A DNA stretch of 35,670 nt from an uncultured Verrucomicrobiota bacterium (GTDB lineage: Bacteria > Verrucomicrobiota > Verrucomicrobiia > Verrucomicrobiales > Verrucomicrobiaceae). The notes beneath the pieces were generated by a model, which saw nothing but the letters and a program-made list of their open reading frames with translations, was not told the DNA's origin and ran no database searches. This document shows positions 1 to 8,804 of the stretch, in pieces (position 1 is the stretch's first letter; each line of letters begins with the position of its first letter). Location: NCBI GenBank assembly GCA_903838675.1, contig CAILZI010000052.1:1-35670 (forward strand), given 5' to 3'. Both the position numbers and the translations under genes were made by a program.

Positions 1-1
1 G

Positions 2-829
2 GGATGGATGGCCCTCTTCGGCGCGGTGATTGGACCGGTGGGACTGGTTTGGGGCCTGCAGCACACCAGCGGCACCAGCGCGTCGTTGATGCTGGCCTTG
101 GAGGCCGTCTTCACTGCGCTCCTGGCTCGTGTCCTGTATCGCGAGGTCATGGACATGCGCGTCTGGGCGGCGATGCTGCTGCTGATGGCAGGCGGCATGT
201 TGCTGGTGGTGGACAGGGGCCTGAACGGCGGGGTCGAATTGCTGGGGCTGCTTGCAGTTCTGGCTGCCACGGCTGCCTGGGGCATCGACAACACGCTGTC
301 CCGGGCCCTGGCCGAACGCGATCCTGGGCAAGTGGTGCTGGCCAAGTCGGCGCTGGGCGCGATGGCCACCGCAGCCTTGGCCGTGGCGGCGTCCGAGCGC
401 TTGCCGACCCCCGGCCAGGCCCTGGCCTTGCTGGCGATCGGTGCGAGTGGCTATGGCCTGAGTCTGCGGTTCTATCTGCTGGCGCAGCGCGCGTTCGGCG
501 CGGCACGCACGGGATCGGTGTTCGCCTTCGCGCCCTTCATCGGCGGGCTGCTGGCAATTGCGCTGGGCGATCGCTCGCTGAGCTGGGGCATGGCGATCGG
601 CGGCGGCGTCATGTTGGCGGGCGTCCTGCTGCATCTGGCCGAGACACATGGCCATCTGCATGACTATGAACCGCTGGCGCATGAACACGCCCATACCCAC
701 GACGACGGCCACCATCTTCACGTTCATGACCCGATGCCGGAGGGTGCTCACAGTCACCCGCATCAGCACCTCGAACTTCGACACGCTCATTCGCATGTTC
801 CGGATGCGCATCACGGTCACAACCACTGA
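2..829 (+). CDS. EamA/DMT-family transporter, 5'-partial, histidine-rich tail
   Basis: This is the C-terminal part of a drug/metabolite transporter (EamA-type) of the inner membrane. The frame is open to the window edge, so the true start lies upstream. About 210 residues form alternating hydrophobic segments, with the family-typical stretch TSGTSASLMLALEAVFTALLA split over a helix hairpin. The last ~60 residues are a hydrophilic tail packed with histidines in HxH patterns (for example HEHAHTH and HSHPHQH), which would bind divalent metal such as zinc or nickel. The substrate is unknown; metal export or metal-gated transport is inference from the tail only. Style and GC-rich codon use resemble Betaproteobacteria rather than the genes right of 2,650. 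Confidence 0.8.
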   Translation, partial: GWMALFGAVIGPVGLVWGLQHTSGTSASLMLALEAVFTALLARVLYREVMDMRVWAAMLLLMAGGMLLVVDRGLNGGVELLGLLAVLAATAAWGIDNTLSRALAERDPGQVVLAKSALGAMATAALAVAASERLPTPGQALALLAIGASGYGLSLRFYLLAQRAFGAARTGSVFAFAPFIGGLLAIALGDRSLSWGMAIGGGVMLAGVLLHLAETHGHLHDYEPLAHEHAHTHDDGHHLHVHDPMPEGAHSHPHQHLELRHAHSHVPDAHHGHNH

Positions 830-1228
830 GCCCGCCTACCCTGCGGTTAAGCGGTGAAACCCCTCAATGACCATCGACGACCGCCGGAGGAACAAGCCCT
901 GCGACGGACGCATCCTGAGTGCAGCCAAGGCCATCCTGAGAACGGCCGCAAGACCTTGTGCGCTTCGTCAGCACAGGCGTGTCCTGGCCGCCATGGGCTC
1001 GCACAAGACGCCGGCTGTTACATTTGTCCACACATTGCCTCGCCTTTCAAACTTCTGGCGGTCGGCAGCCAGGCCACCGGCTGCGTTGTAACTGCATGCC
1101 ACCGGATAACAGGTTCCGCCGCTTTCCGGAATCTGTGCCGCGATGCCCGCTTGAGCCCCCCGTACGCGCCCGAACAGTCACCGGCCTGAACCGACGTGAG
1201 TCTCCGAGCAATTTGTCAGGACACCGAC
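830..1228. other. Intergenic stretch without a recognised gene
   Basis: About 400 bases between the transporter and the lipoprotein gene. Short open frames occur on both strands, but none looks like a known protein or has a convincing start. No tRNA-like fold or strong terminator was seen. A promoter for the lipoprotein gene probably lies here but could not be placed. Confidence 0.4.
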
Positions 1229-2614
1229 ATGCCCCGATCTTTCAACGCCCGCCTTGCGTCCGCCGCGACGATCTCCCTGATGCTCTCCGCCTGTGCCGTG
1301 CAGGTTGCGGCACCGCCGGCGCGCGTGATTGTTCAGCCACCTCGCGTCGTCTTTGGGCCAGCGCCTGCGGTGAGCGTCTACATCGACCCACCCTTGATGC
1401 AGCCTGAGCCCATTGCCGTTGCCTGGGCTCCGCCGCCCATGCTGGTCGAGGCCCCGCCACCACCGCCGTTCGGTGGAGCGATCTGGACCGGCGGTTACTG
1501 GACCTGGCATGGCGATTGGGTCTGGGCAGCCGGCCGTTGGGTTGCGCCGCCTCAACCCGGTTACCGGTGGGTGCAGCCCTACTACGAACATCGGAATGAA
1601 GCCGTCATCTTCATCGGTGGCCACTGGAGCGCCCCGGGCGTTGTGTTCGCCCCGCCGGCCTTGACGCTGACGATCAATCTCGTCAGCGTGGGCGTCGGCG
1701 TGGTGCCTGGGCCTCGCCCCATCGGGCCCGCGGGCGTATTCGTTCCCGCACCACCAGGGTCGAGGCTGGGCATCATCATCCCCGCACCTGTTGGCACTGC
1801 GCCAGCCGTCGTGATGAGTGCTCCGCCGGTGACGAATGTCGGTATGCGGGTTCAGGCAACCGTCAACACCACGTCGAACGAGACCCGGATTTCGAACGTC
1901 ACCAACGTCACGAACATCACCAACGTGACGAACGTCACGAACGTGAACCTCGTCGCTCCTGCCTCTGCGATGGCCTCGGGAAAAGCCTTTGAGGCCAACG
2001 TGCCTGCCCAGGCTCATCTGGCCGCAGCACTGCCTGCGGCATCGCACGCATTCACGGCGCCCGTGCCTGTTTCGGGCAAGCCGATCCCGACATTCTCGAA
2101 TGGGCGTGAAACCGTCGTGTTGCCACCGCCACAGCCACTGCGCAATACGCAGAACTCGGCGAGTGCGATTGCCGCGCCAGCCATTGTTCCGCCCCGGCCT
2201 GTAACGACACCTCCTGCAGTAGTGCTTCCTGCAGCTGGGCCCATGGCTGCCCCCCAAGCGACCAACGCGGCCGGAAACCAGAAGCCAGCGCCAGCCCCTG
2301 CGACACCGATCGAGCTGAAACAGCCTTCGATAACCAACTCGCCCCCAGCCACTGCCAGTGCCGTGCCAAACGAGCACCAAGGCAAACCACCGGCGCAGCC
2401 TGCGATGCAAGGCCCCTCGCGGACAGCGCCGGCTGACCCGCACGAGGCGGGTCATACGGACGCTGCCAAAGCTGAAGCTCAGCATCGCGCAGCCGCCGAA
2501 GCCAGGGTCGCGCACGACAGGGAGGAAGCCGCCAAAGCGCATGCGAAAGCCAAGGCGGCGGAAGAGGTCGAGAAGGAAAAGCGACTCAAGGCCGAGCGCA
2601 AGGAACGCGATTGA
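1229..2614 (+). CDS. YXWGXW-type outer-membrane lipoprotein with Pro/Ala-rich tail
   Basis: Predicted lipoprotein of 461 residues. The start at 1229 is preferred over 1196 because it gives a clean signal peptide ending in the lipobox LSAC (Cys around residue 22) and has AGG a few bases upstream. Residues ~65-125 hold Trp/Tyr-rich segments (GGYWTWHGDWVWAAGRW, then YRWVQPYYEH) of the YXWGXW/BcpO-related kind found in proteobacterial surface lipoproteins. Next come an Asn-Val-Thr repeat (residues ~223-240), a long Pro/Ala-rich low-complexity stretch, and a charged Lys/Glu/Ala helix at the C-terminus that may form a coiled coil. The function of this family is not established. The gene is the last one left of the suspected sequence junction. 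Confidence 0.75.
   Translation: MPRSFNARLASAATISLMLSACAVQVAAPPARVIVQPPRVVFGPAPAVSVYIDPPLMQPEPIAVAWAPPPMLVEAPPPPPFGGAIWTGGYWTWHGDWVWAAGRWVAPPQPGYRWVQPYYEHRNEAVIFIGGHWSAPGVVFAPPALTLTINLVSVGVGVVPGPRPIGPAGVFVPAPPGSRLGIIIPAPVGTAPAVVMSAPPVTNVGMRVQATVNTTSNETRISNVTNVTNITNVTNVTNVNLVAPASAMASGKAFEANVPAQAHLAAALPAASHAFTAPVPVSGKPIPTFSNGRETVVLPPPQPLRNTQNSASAIAAPAIVPPRPVTTPPAVVLPAAGPMAAPQATNAAGNQKPAPAPATPIELKQPSITNSPPATASAVPNEHQGKPPAQPAMQGPSRTAPADPHEAGHTDAAKAEAQHRAAAEARVAHDREEAAKAHAKAKAAEEVEKEKRLKAERKERD
1895..1948 (+). repeat. In-frame 9-base repeat encoding Asn-Val-Thr
   Basis: Six consecutive 9-base units of the form AAC-GTn-ACn (the second base set varies, one unit encodes Asn-Ile-Thr, and the last ends in Asn) lie inside the lipoprotein gene. 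Third positions vary between units, so the repeat is old enough to have drifted, or the protein repeat is selected. Confidence 0.8.
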
Positions 2615-2645
2615 CCGCTTTGCCGGCTGGTGAAATCCGGGACCA

Positions 2646-3587
2646 TCAAAGGCCAAGGATGGAAGTTCCCACACCTCGTGGATTCAACAACTCCGGATGC
2701 ACTTCCAGCTTCTCCGCCGACTTCTCCGGACGCGTGGGTCCACCCTCCACATACCTCAGGTTCTCTCCCAGCTCCTCAGGCTTGCACAGCTCATCCACAT
2801 TCGCCCGCTTCCCCGCCCAGGCGATGCCACGCAGCAGCAGCGCCCTGAAATTCGGCCGGCTGAAGTTCGCATAGTAGTGGCCGGGAATGCAAACGAAGGA
2901 CCGGTAGCTGTCCTTCTCATAAGTCCAGACCTGCGGCTGGATGTCATAGATGCTGACTTCCTTGCCCCCCTTCGTGATCTCCTCGGCTCGTTTCGCGGCC
3001 TTGTCATTGCGCGCCCCGGCTGGTTTTGGAGTGTATGCCCCGGCCAAAATATGGCACTCAGGAAGTACATCCATGTCGTAGTAAATTTCGTCATCCATTG
3101 CGAAATTCGACACATCCTTCGTGATCGGTGTCTCATGATCTGTGAAGTACAAATGCATCGGCCCCTCCCGCCATTTCGTCTGCCCGTGGTGCCATGAGCC
3201 GCCGATGATGCCCTTGAACCAGTCGTGATCCTTGGACACCGATGCCGCGTGGATCGTCACGATGCCACCCCCGCGCTGCAGATACTCCATCAGGTCCTTC
3301 CGCTCCTGACCTATCTTGATGTCACCACCGCTGTCCAGATGCAGAATGAGCACATCCGTTGCATCCAGCTGCTCCTTGGTGGGAAACGCATCACCACCAG
3401 TCGCCTTGGCTCCACGCTCATTCAGCAGCGGCACCCAGTCCCGCAGGAAAGACGGATGATCATGCGCGCCCGGCCCATGGGACTTCGGGCCAGACCGGAT
3501 GAATACGCGCAGCGGCTCCGCCGCAGACGACGAGTGCGAGATGACGCAGGACAAAGCAAGCGCGAGACAGAAAAGGAAGCGTTTCAT
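2646..3587 (-). CDS. ThuA-domain protein, probably truncated at its C-terminus
   Basis: Secreted ThuA-like protein (313 residues) with a glutamine-amidotransferase-type fold; in the PVC group such domains are linked to sugar turnover. The start at 3587 is chosen because it begins a signal peptide (MKRFLFCLALALSCVISHSSSAA). Visible segments include HDHPSFLRDWVPLL, LHLDSGGD, RGGGIVTIHAAS, the GGSWHHGQTKW region, FTDHETPITK, and IPGHYYANFSRPNFRALLLRGIAWAG. In related PVC proteins the end segment RPEKSAEKLEVHPE leads into a beta-propeller dehydrogenase and haem domain. Here it runs into about 12 unrelated residues and a stop. The gene therefore looks cut at about 2,690, where the DNA also changes character. 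Confidence 0.8.
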   Translation of the reverse strand: MKRFLFCLALALSCVISHSSSAAEPLRVFIRSGPKSHGPGAHDHPSFLRDWVPLLNERGAKATGGDAFPTKEQLDATDVLILHLDSGGDIKIGQERKDLMEYLQRGGGIVTIHAASVSKDHDWFKGIIGGSWHHGQTKWREGPMHLYFTDHETPITKDVSNFAMDDEIYYDMDVLPECHILAGAYTPKPAGARNDKAAKRAEEITKGGKEVSIYDIQPQVWTYEKDSYRSFVCIPGHYYANFSRPNFRALLLRGIAWAGKRANVDELCKPEELGENLRYVEGGPTRPEKSAEKLEVHPELLNPRGVGTSILGL

Positions 3588-3687
3588 GGTTGGAACAATG
3601 GTAGGCAGAACCAACGCAGGATGTGAAGCCCGTTTTCGCACGGCACACTATCGGAAATACACATGCACTCCGTCCCTGAAAAGACAA

Positions 3688-3711
3688 AGGGCACGACTCT
3701 CGTCGTGCCCT
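3688..3711 (-). terminator. Intrinsic terminator after secG
   Basis: Perfect 10-bp stem (AGGGCACGAC / GTCGTGCCCT) with a four-base loop. Read on the minus strand it is followed by TTTGTCTTTTC. It sits about 30 bases past the secG stop and would end that transcript before the ThuA gene. Confidence 0.75.
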
Positions 3712-3739
3712 GAGTGTGAAATTTAAAGCAAGTCGTCGC

Positions 3740-4321
3740 TTACTTCGGCTGATCGGCGGGAGCAGGAGCAGGTGTCGGAGCTGGCGCTGCCGCAGGAGCA
3801 GGTGCTGCTGCAGGCGCAGGAGCGGCCGCTTGGGGTGCTTCTGGAGCCTTGGCAGGCTCTGTCTTTGCGGGAGCAGAAGCAGCTGGAGCGTCTTTCTTCT
3901 CGTCAGCCTTGGGGGTTTCGCCTGCTTTGACGGGTTCACCCGTCTTGGCCGCTTCCTTTTTCAAGGCTTCCTGGATTTTTTCCATGATCTTGGCTTTGTC
4001 CTGCTCTTCAGCCGAAGGGGCGGCGGCGGCAGCGGCCTCAGGTTTGGCATCGCCAAAGAGCTTCGGTGCCTTGCTGCCGGTCTGGTGGCGGCTCACAAGC
4101 ACGGCCAGAAGGATGGTCAGGGCAAAGAGAATGATGGCCAGATAGACCGTGAATTTCTGCAGCACGTTGGTCGTTTGTGCACCCCAGACCTGGCTGGCGG
4201 CGGCGTCGCCGAAGGAGGCACCAAGGCCTTCCTGACGGGGGCGCTGCATAAGCACGACGAGAATGAGAAGAAGGCAGACGATGACTTCGACTGCGGTGAG
4301 AATTCCAATGAAGATGTCCAT
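3740..4321 (-). CDS. secG: Preprotein translocase subunit SecG with long low-complexity tail
   Basis: SecG is the small accessory subunit of the SecYEG protein-export channel in the inner membrane. The N-terminal ~80 residues match the family: a first membrane helix (~2-24), the conserved cytoplasmic loop QRPRQEGLGASFG, and a second helix (~57-78). The start at 4321 (MDIFIGIL) is chosen because the earlier in-frame codons encode an unlikely Cys/Pro-rich leader. The protein is 193 residues, against roughly 75-130 usual for the family. The extra part is a Lys/Glu segment followed by an Ala/Pro tail (APAPAAAPAP units). The gene is divergent from the VIT/VWA gene at 4,490. Confidence 0.92.
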   Translation of the reverse strand: MDIFIGILTAVEVIVCLLLILVVLMQRPRQEGLGASFGDAAASQVWGAQTTNVLQKFTVYLAIILFALTILLAVLVSRHQTGSKAPKLFGDAKPEAAAAAAPSAEEQDKAKIMEKIQEALKKEAAKTGEPVKAGETPKADEKKDAPAASAPAKTEPAKAPEAPQAAAPAPAAAPAPAAAPAPTPAPAPADQPK

Positions 4322-4489
4322 AAAAGGGGCGAGAATATGGGGGGACTTCCCGGCTTGGCAAGGAGGAGTTCCAGTTTGGCAGGCCAGATTCACCCCCTCT
4401 ATATAGGGTATCTATGGCCAGTCAGGGCGTTTTGCGGCCCTTTACAGTGCGTTTACAGACGCCACCTGCCTCCCGATTCACCTTGGTGC
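4322..4489. promoter_or_regulatory. Divergent intergenic region, secG / VIT-VWA gene
   Basis: The 168 bases between two divergent starts should hold both promoters. A TATATA block around 4,401-4,408 could be a -10 element for secG, but no good -35 partner was found. No clear ribosome binding site precedes either gene. Confidence 0.35.
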
Positions 4490-6634
4490 ATGAAGACGAC
4501 TCTTTATGCCCTTTTCCTCGCCATGCCCCTGCTTGCGCAGGATTCCCGCCCGCCCGCGTGGATCTCGCCCAGTTCGCGGATCATCCATTCACAGCCGGTC
4601 CAGGTGACCCAGGTCGATGCCCGGATTGACATCGCCGATCAAATCGCCACGACCACCCTCGACATCGCCCTGCGCAATCCGACCGGCCGCCCGCAGGAAT
4701 CCGAGCTGCTCGTCCCGGTGCCCAACGGGGCGGTGCTGAAGGCCTTCGCCTTTGAGGGCGGCAATTCCGAAGGCACGGCCAAATTGCTGCCACGTGAGGA
4801 AGCACGACGCATCTACGACACCATTGTGGCACAGACGCGCGATCCGGCGCTGCTGGAGTTCGTGGGCAACGCCGTCGTGAAATCGAGCGTGTTCCCTGTC
4901 CCGGCCAATGGCACGCAGAAAGTGCGCGTGACCTATGAACAACTGCTCGAAGCCGATGGCGCTCGGCTCGATTACGTCCTGCCGCGTTCAGAAGCAGTGG
5001 AGTATTCAGTGCCGTGGAAACTCTCCATGCGCGTCAAATCCACTTCACGCATCGCCTCGCTATACTCTCCGAGCCACGAGATCGCTGCCAAACAGCCCGA
5101 TGGCAACACCGCCACCCTCTCCTGCGAAACCAAGGACCCGGGTGCATTCCGCGTGTCACTGCTGCGCGAAACGAAGGATGAAATGACCGCCTCGCTGCTG
5201 GCCTACCCCGATCCGAAAATCGGCGGGGGCTATTTCCTCGTGATGATCGCGCCGCCTAAGCCGAAGGCAGATGCGAAACCAATCCTGCGTGAGGTCACCC
5301 TCGTCATCGACCGCAGCGGCAGCATGGCCGGCCCCAAGCTCGATCAAGTGAAAGCTGCTGCATTACAGGTCATCGAAGGCCTGAACGACGGCGAGGGCTT
5401 CAACCTCATCGTTTATAATGAGGCAGTTGAGATGTTCGCCGCTCAGCCGGTGATCAAAAACGCCGAGACTGCGAAGCAGGCCCGCGACTACATCAGCGCC
5501 ATGCGCGTGAGCGGCGGCACGAACATCCATGACGCTGTCGTCGAGGCGCTGCGTCAGAAGCCGCTCGAAGGCATGCTGCCCCTCGTGCTGTTCCTTACCG
5601 ACGGCCTGCCCACCATCGGCCAGACCTCGGAGAAGGCGATTCGGGAGACCGTGGCCAAGGGCAATCCACATCAGCGCCGCGTGTTCACCTTCGGCGTCGG
5701 GGTGGATGTAAACACGCCGCTGCTCTCCCGCATCGCCCGCGAAACCCGCGCCAACGCCGAGTTTGTACTGCCGAAGGAGGATGTGGAGGTCAAAGTGAGT
5801 CGTGTTTTTGAACGCTTGCGCGGTCCGCTGCTCACCAAACCCGCCGTGCGGGTGGATGAGCCGAATCGGGTGAGCGATCTTATCCCCTCTCCCCTGCCCG
5901 ATGTGTTTGAGGGCGAACAGATTCTCCTGTCTGGCACATACCGAGGTGAAGCCCCCCTGCATTTCCAGCTCACGGGTGCCTCTGCGGCAGGCGAGCGGAA
6001 GTTCGACTTCACCTTCAACCTCGACAAGGCCAGCACCGCCAACGCCTTCGTAGCCCGCCTCTGGACCAGCAACAAGATCGCCGTTCTCAGCGAAGCGATT
6101 CGTGACTTAGGCGCTGATGGCGCAACAGGAAGCACGACTGAGCTGGTGAATGAAATCGTGCGACTTTCCACGCAGTTCGGCATTCTCACGGAATACACCG
6201 CCTTCCTGGCTGAAGAAGGAACCTCGCTGGCCGCCGCCCCCGCCAATGCCAGCAAAGCTGCCTACAATTACAACGACAAAGCGATGAAGGTGCGCAGTGG
6301 ACCCGCTGCTGTCTCCCAGCAGGACAACTTGAAGAAGGGCGTCGAATCCAAGCAGCTCAATGTCCGCAATCGATTCCTCGATGACAAAATGCAGGCCATC
6401 GAGATCACCAGCGTGCAGCAGTGCCAGGCCGGAGCCTTCTTTAACAAGGGCAACCGCTGGACCGATGCCAGCGCCGCCAAGGCCGAACGCGCACCAGACC
6501 GCACCATTGAGATCGGCAGCGCAGAATTTGGCATGCTTGTCGATGAGCTCGCCGCTGACAACCGCCAGGGCCTGCTGGCCCTGCGTGGTGAACTGCTGCT
6601 GCAGCATCGCGGCCACCTGGTCCTCATCCGCTGA
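4490..6634 (+). CDS. Secreted VIT and von Willebrand A domain protein
   Basis: Exported protein of 714 residues. The start at 4490 gives a short signal peptide ending in LLAQ; the frame is open far upstream, but that part encodes only secG antisense. Residues ~25-150 form a VIT domain (LLPREEARRIYDTIVAQTRDPALLEFVG is its signature stretch, in parts). A VWA domain follows with the metal-binding MIDAS site DRSGS at Asp274 and a second conserved Asp in FLTDGLP (about 371). The C-terminal third has no recognised domain. VIT/VWA proteins bind other proteins through a divalent cation; the partner is unknown. The next gene encodes another VWA protein and is followed by a two-component system, suggesting one envelope-related operon. 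Confidence 0.88.
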   Translation: MKTTLYALFLAMPLLAQDSRPPAWISPSSRIIHSQPVQVTQVDARIDIADQIATTTLDIALRNPTGRPQESELLVPVPNGAVLKAFAFEGGNSEGTAKLLPREEARRIYDTIVAQTRDPALLEFVGNAVVKSSVFPVPANGTQKVRVTYEQLLEADGARLDYVLPRSEAVEYSVPWKLSMRVKSTSRIASLYSPSHEIAAKQPDGNTATLSCETKDPGAFRVSLLRETKDEMTASLLAYPDPKIGGGYFLVMIAPPKPKADAKPILREVTLVIDRSGSMAGPKLDQVKAAALQVIEGLNDGEGFNLIVYNEAVEMFAAQPVIKNAETAKQARDYISAMRVSGGTNIHDAVVEALRQKPLEGMLPLVLFLTDGLPTIGQTSEKAIRETVAKGNPHQRRVFTFGVGVDVNTPLLSRIARETRANAEFVLPKEDVEVKVSRVFERLRGPLLTKPAVRVDEPNRVSDLIPSPLPDVFEGEQILLSGTYRGEAPLHFQLTGASAAGERKFDFTFNLDKASTANAFVARLWTSNKIAVLSEAIRDLGADGATGSTTELVNEIVRLSTQFGILTEYTAFLAEEGTSLAAAPANASKAAYNYNDKAMKVRSGPAAVSQQDNLKKGVESKQLNVRNRFLDDKMQAIEITSVQQCQAGAFFNKGNRWTDASAAKAERAPDRTIEIGSAEFGMLVDELAADNRQGLLALRGELLLQHRGHLVLIR

Positions 6635-6669
6635 AATTTTTCCGTCAACCCACCCAGTCAAACACATCC

Positions 6670-7830
6670 ATGAAAACACAGTACATCCTCATCGCCACGG
6701 CCTTGACCGCGTGCCTCACCATCGCCAAAGATGTCCAACCACCCGCACCAGTGGCGGAAATCGCCAAGGTCGAAACCGCCGCTGACACCCCGCTGGTACA
6801 GATTGCCGTGCTGCTGGACACCAGCGGCAGCATGAGCGGCCTCATTGAGCAGGCAAAGACCCAGCTCTGGAAGCTTGTGAATGAATTCATCACAGCGAAA
6901 CAGGACGGCAAAACGCCGGCCGTTCAGGTGGCGCTGTATGAGTACGGCAAGTCCTCGCTGCGTGCTGATGAGAACTGGATTCGTCAGATTCAGCCTCTCA
7001 CACGCGATCTCGACAAAGTGTCCGAAGAACTCTTCGCCCTGACGACGAACGGTGGTGAAGAATACTGCGGCGCGGTGATTGAGCGAGCAACGAAAGATCT
7101 CGCCTGGGATGCAAATCCCAAAGTGTACAAGGCGATCTTCATCGCTGGCAACGAACCTTTCACCCAAGGGCCGGTGGATTCCAAAAAAAGCTGCCAAAAC
7201 GCCATCGCCAAGGGAATCATCGTCAACACGATCCATTGTGGCACCGAAGCGCAGGGCATTGCAGAACACTGGAACCAGGGCGCACTGCTCGCGGACGGCA
7301 AATACCTCGTGATCGACCAGAACCAGGCCATCGTTCACATCGAAGCGCCGCAGGACAAGGAGATCGTGAAACTCAACAAGCAGCTGAACAGAACCTACAT
7401 CAACTACGGTAGCGCCGCCCCCGCCGCCAAGGCCCGGCAGATTGAGCAAGACAACAACGCCGCCGCCAACGCCCAGTCCGGCGCCGAGGTGCAACGCGTC
7501 ATCAGCAAGGTGGGTAAAAGCTACTTCAACATCAGCTGGGATTTGGTGGATGCCTGCCAGCAGAAGGACTTCGACATCACGAAGGTCAAAGAAGCCGACC
7601 TCCCTGAGGAGATGAAGAAGATGAACGTCGAGGAACGCAAAGCCTATCTTGAGAAGAAAATCGCCGAACGTGCGGAAATCCAGAAGCAGGTGCTGGCATT
7701 GAACAAAGAACGCGAGGCCTACGTTGCAACGAAGCGCAAGGAGTCGAACAAGAACGACACGCTGGACACCGCCATGACCAAGGCTCTGCGGTCTCAGGCG
7801 GAGAAAAAAGGCATCGCGTGGGAGAAATGA
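6670..7830 (+). CDS. Secreted von Willebrand A domain protein
   Basis: Exported or periplasmic protein of 386 residues with an N-terminal signal peptide (MKTQYILIATALTACLTIA). The VWA domain begins near residue 43 and has the MIDAS motif DTSGS (Asp50). Later parts include TNGGEEYCGAVIERA and FIAGNEPF. After the domain, residues ~240-386 are polar and rich in Lys/Glu/Ala and look largely helical, with coiled-coil-like segments. It lies 35 bases after the VIT/VWA gene and 16 bases before the response regulator, so co-transcription is likely. The molecular role is unknown. Confidence 0.85.
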   Translation: MKTQYILIATALTACLTIAKDVQPPAPVAEIAKVETAADTPLVQIAVLLDTSGSMSGLIEQAKTQLWKLVNEFITAKQDGKTPAVQVALYEYGKSSLRADENWIRQIQPLTRDLDKVSEELFALTTNGGEEYCGAVIERATKDLAWDANPKVYKAIFIAGNEPFTQGPVDSKKSCQNAIAKGIIVNTIHCGTEAQGIAEHWNQGALLADGKYLVIDQNQAIVHIEAPQDKEIVKLNKQLNRTYINYGSAAPAAKARQIEQDNNAAANAQSGAEVQRVISKVGKSYFNISWDLVDACQQKDFDITKVKEADLPEEMKKMNVEERKAYLEKKIAERAEIQKQVLALNKEREAYVATKRKESNKNDTLDTAMTKALRSQAEKKGIAWEK

Positions 7831-7846
7831 ACCTTTAAACTTCGCC

Positions 7847-8533
7847 ATGCCCGCCACCATTCTTGTTGTTGAAGACGACGCCGCGATTCGTCGCGGCGTT
7901 TTGGATGCGCTCAAGTTCGCCGGTCATACAACCCTGGAGGCGGCGGATGGCGAGAAAGGCATGAAGCTGGCCCTGGGTTCAACCTTCGACCTCATGCTGC
8001 TCGATCTGGTGCTCCCCCATGCAAGCGGCTTCGACATCCTGAAAGCCCTGCGCCGTGAGCGGCCCGGCACACCGGTGATCATCCTTTCGGCACGCGGGGA
8101 AGAAAATGACCGGGTGCGCGGCCTGCGGCTGGGGGCGGATGACTACGTGGTGAAGCCCTTCAGCGTGCGCGAACTCCTTGCCCGCGTCGAGGCAGTGCTA
8201 CGTCGTGCGCCCGAACGTCAGCCGGTGAGTGAAACCCTCACGCTCACCGCAGCAACGATAGATTTCGGACAAAGCGTGGCCCGTTTTGACAACGGTGAAA
8301 ACGCGGAGCTTTCCGAGCGCGAGCGCGACGTGCTGCGCTACCTTGCACTGAACCGCGGCAGGCCGGTTTCACGCGAGGAGCTGCTGCAGCGAGTGTGGCA
8401 CATTGAGAACAAGCAGACAGAAACACGCACGGTGGACATGCACATTGCAAATCTGCGCCATAAGCTGCGAGATGATGCGGAGTCACCGCGTGTCATCGTC
8501 ACCGTGCGAGGGAAAGGCTACCAGCTCGCCTAA
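7847..8533 (+). CDS. OmpR/PhoB-family response regulator
   Basis: Two-component DNA-binding regulator of 228 residues. The receiver domain (1-~118) has the acidic pocket EDD at 9-11, phospho-acceptor Asp53 in LLDLVLP, the switch Ser in ILSAR, and Lys in VVKPF. The C-terminal winged helix (~130-228) ends in the family-typical VRGKGYQLA. Its partner should be the histidine kinase at 8,805, with one small membrane-protein gene between them. Target genes are unknown; the upstream VWA genes in the same run are plausible. Confidence 0.93.
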   Translation: MPATILVVEDDAAIRRGVLDALKFAGHTTLEAADGEKGMKLALGSTFDLMLLDLVLPHASGFDILKALRRERPGTPVIILSARGEENDRVRGLRLGADDYVVKPFSVRELLARVEAVLRRAPERQPVSETLTLTAATIDFGQSVARFDNGENAELSERERDVLRYLALNRGRPVSREELLQRVWHIENKQTETRTVDMHIANLRHKLRDDAESPRVIVTVRGKGYQLA

Positions 8534-8545
8534 TTTTCAAAGCTC

Positions 8546-8797
8546 ATGAACTTGAAATCCAACTTCTACGGCAGCTCCACAACTCTGAGGGTCTTTGCAG
8601 CAGCGGCCATCGGAAGCATGGTTGGGGGATGGATCTTCTTCTCATTGGGATGGTTTGGACCGTGGCTGTGCTGTCAGTTCATTGCTTTTGTTCTGGGCAT
8701 GAGCTCATGTTGTCCGCTCGGAGGAATTGCCACCACATGCTCTGTGCTCTCCCTGGCTGCATGGCTTGTCTGGGGCATGACGAATTCGGCATCTTGA
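8546..8797 (+). CDS. Small membrane protein between regulator and kinase
   Basis: Predicted 83-residue protein with two hydrophobic stretches (about residues 17-52, a long Gly/Phe/Trp-rich segment containing FGPWLCCQFIAFVLGM, and 60-78). It fits tightly between the response regulator (12 bases away) and the kinase (7 bases away). No family is recognised. Position suggests an accessory that modulates the kinase, but this is inference. Another open frame overlaps it; this one is preferred for its spacing and membrane-protein composition. Confidence 0.55.
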   Translation: MNLKSNFYGSSTTLRVFAAAAIGSMVGGWIFFSLGWFGPWLCCQFIAFVLGMSSCCPLGGIATTCSVLSLAAWLVWGMTNSAS

Positions 8798-8804
8798 AGA
8801 AATT

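Noticed and set aside
1895..1948. Short repeats considered as a CRISPR array
   Set aside because: Nine-base in-frame codon repeats without spacers, inside a coding gene.
1178..2674. Long minus-strand open frame of ~498 codons
   Set aside because: Antisense of the lipoprotein gene; Arg/Trp/His-rich composition typical of a GC-rich shadow frame, with no domain.
3716..4489. N-terminal extension of the VIT/VWA gene
   Set aside because: The extension is antisense to secG and encodes a Cys/Arg/Leu-rich sequence; the signal peptide at 4490 marks the true start.
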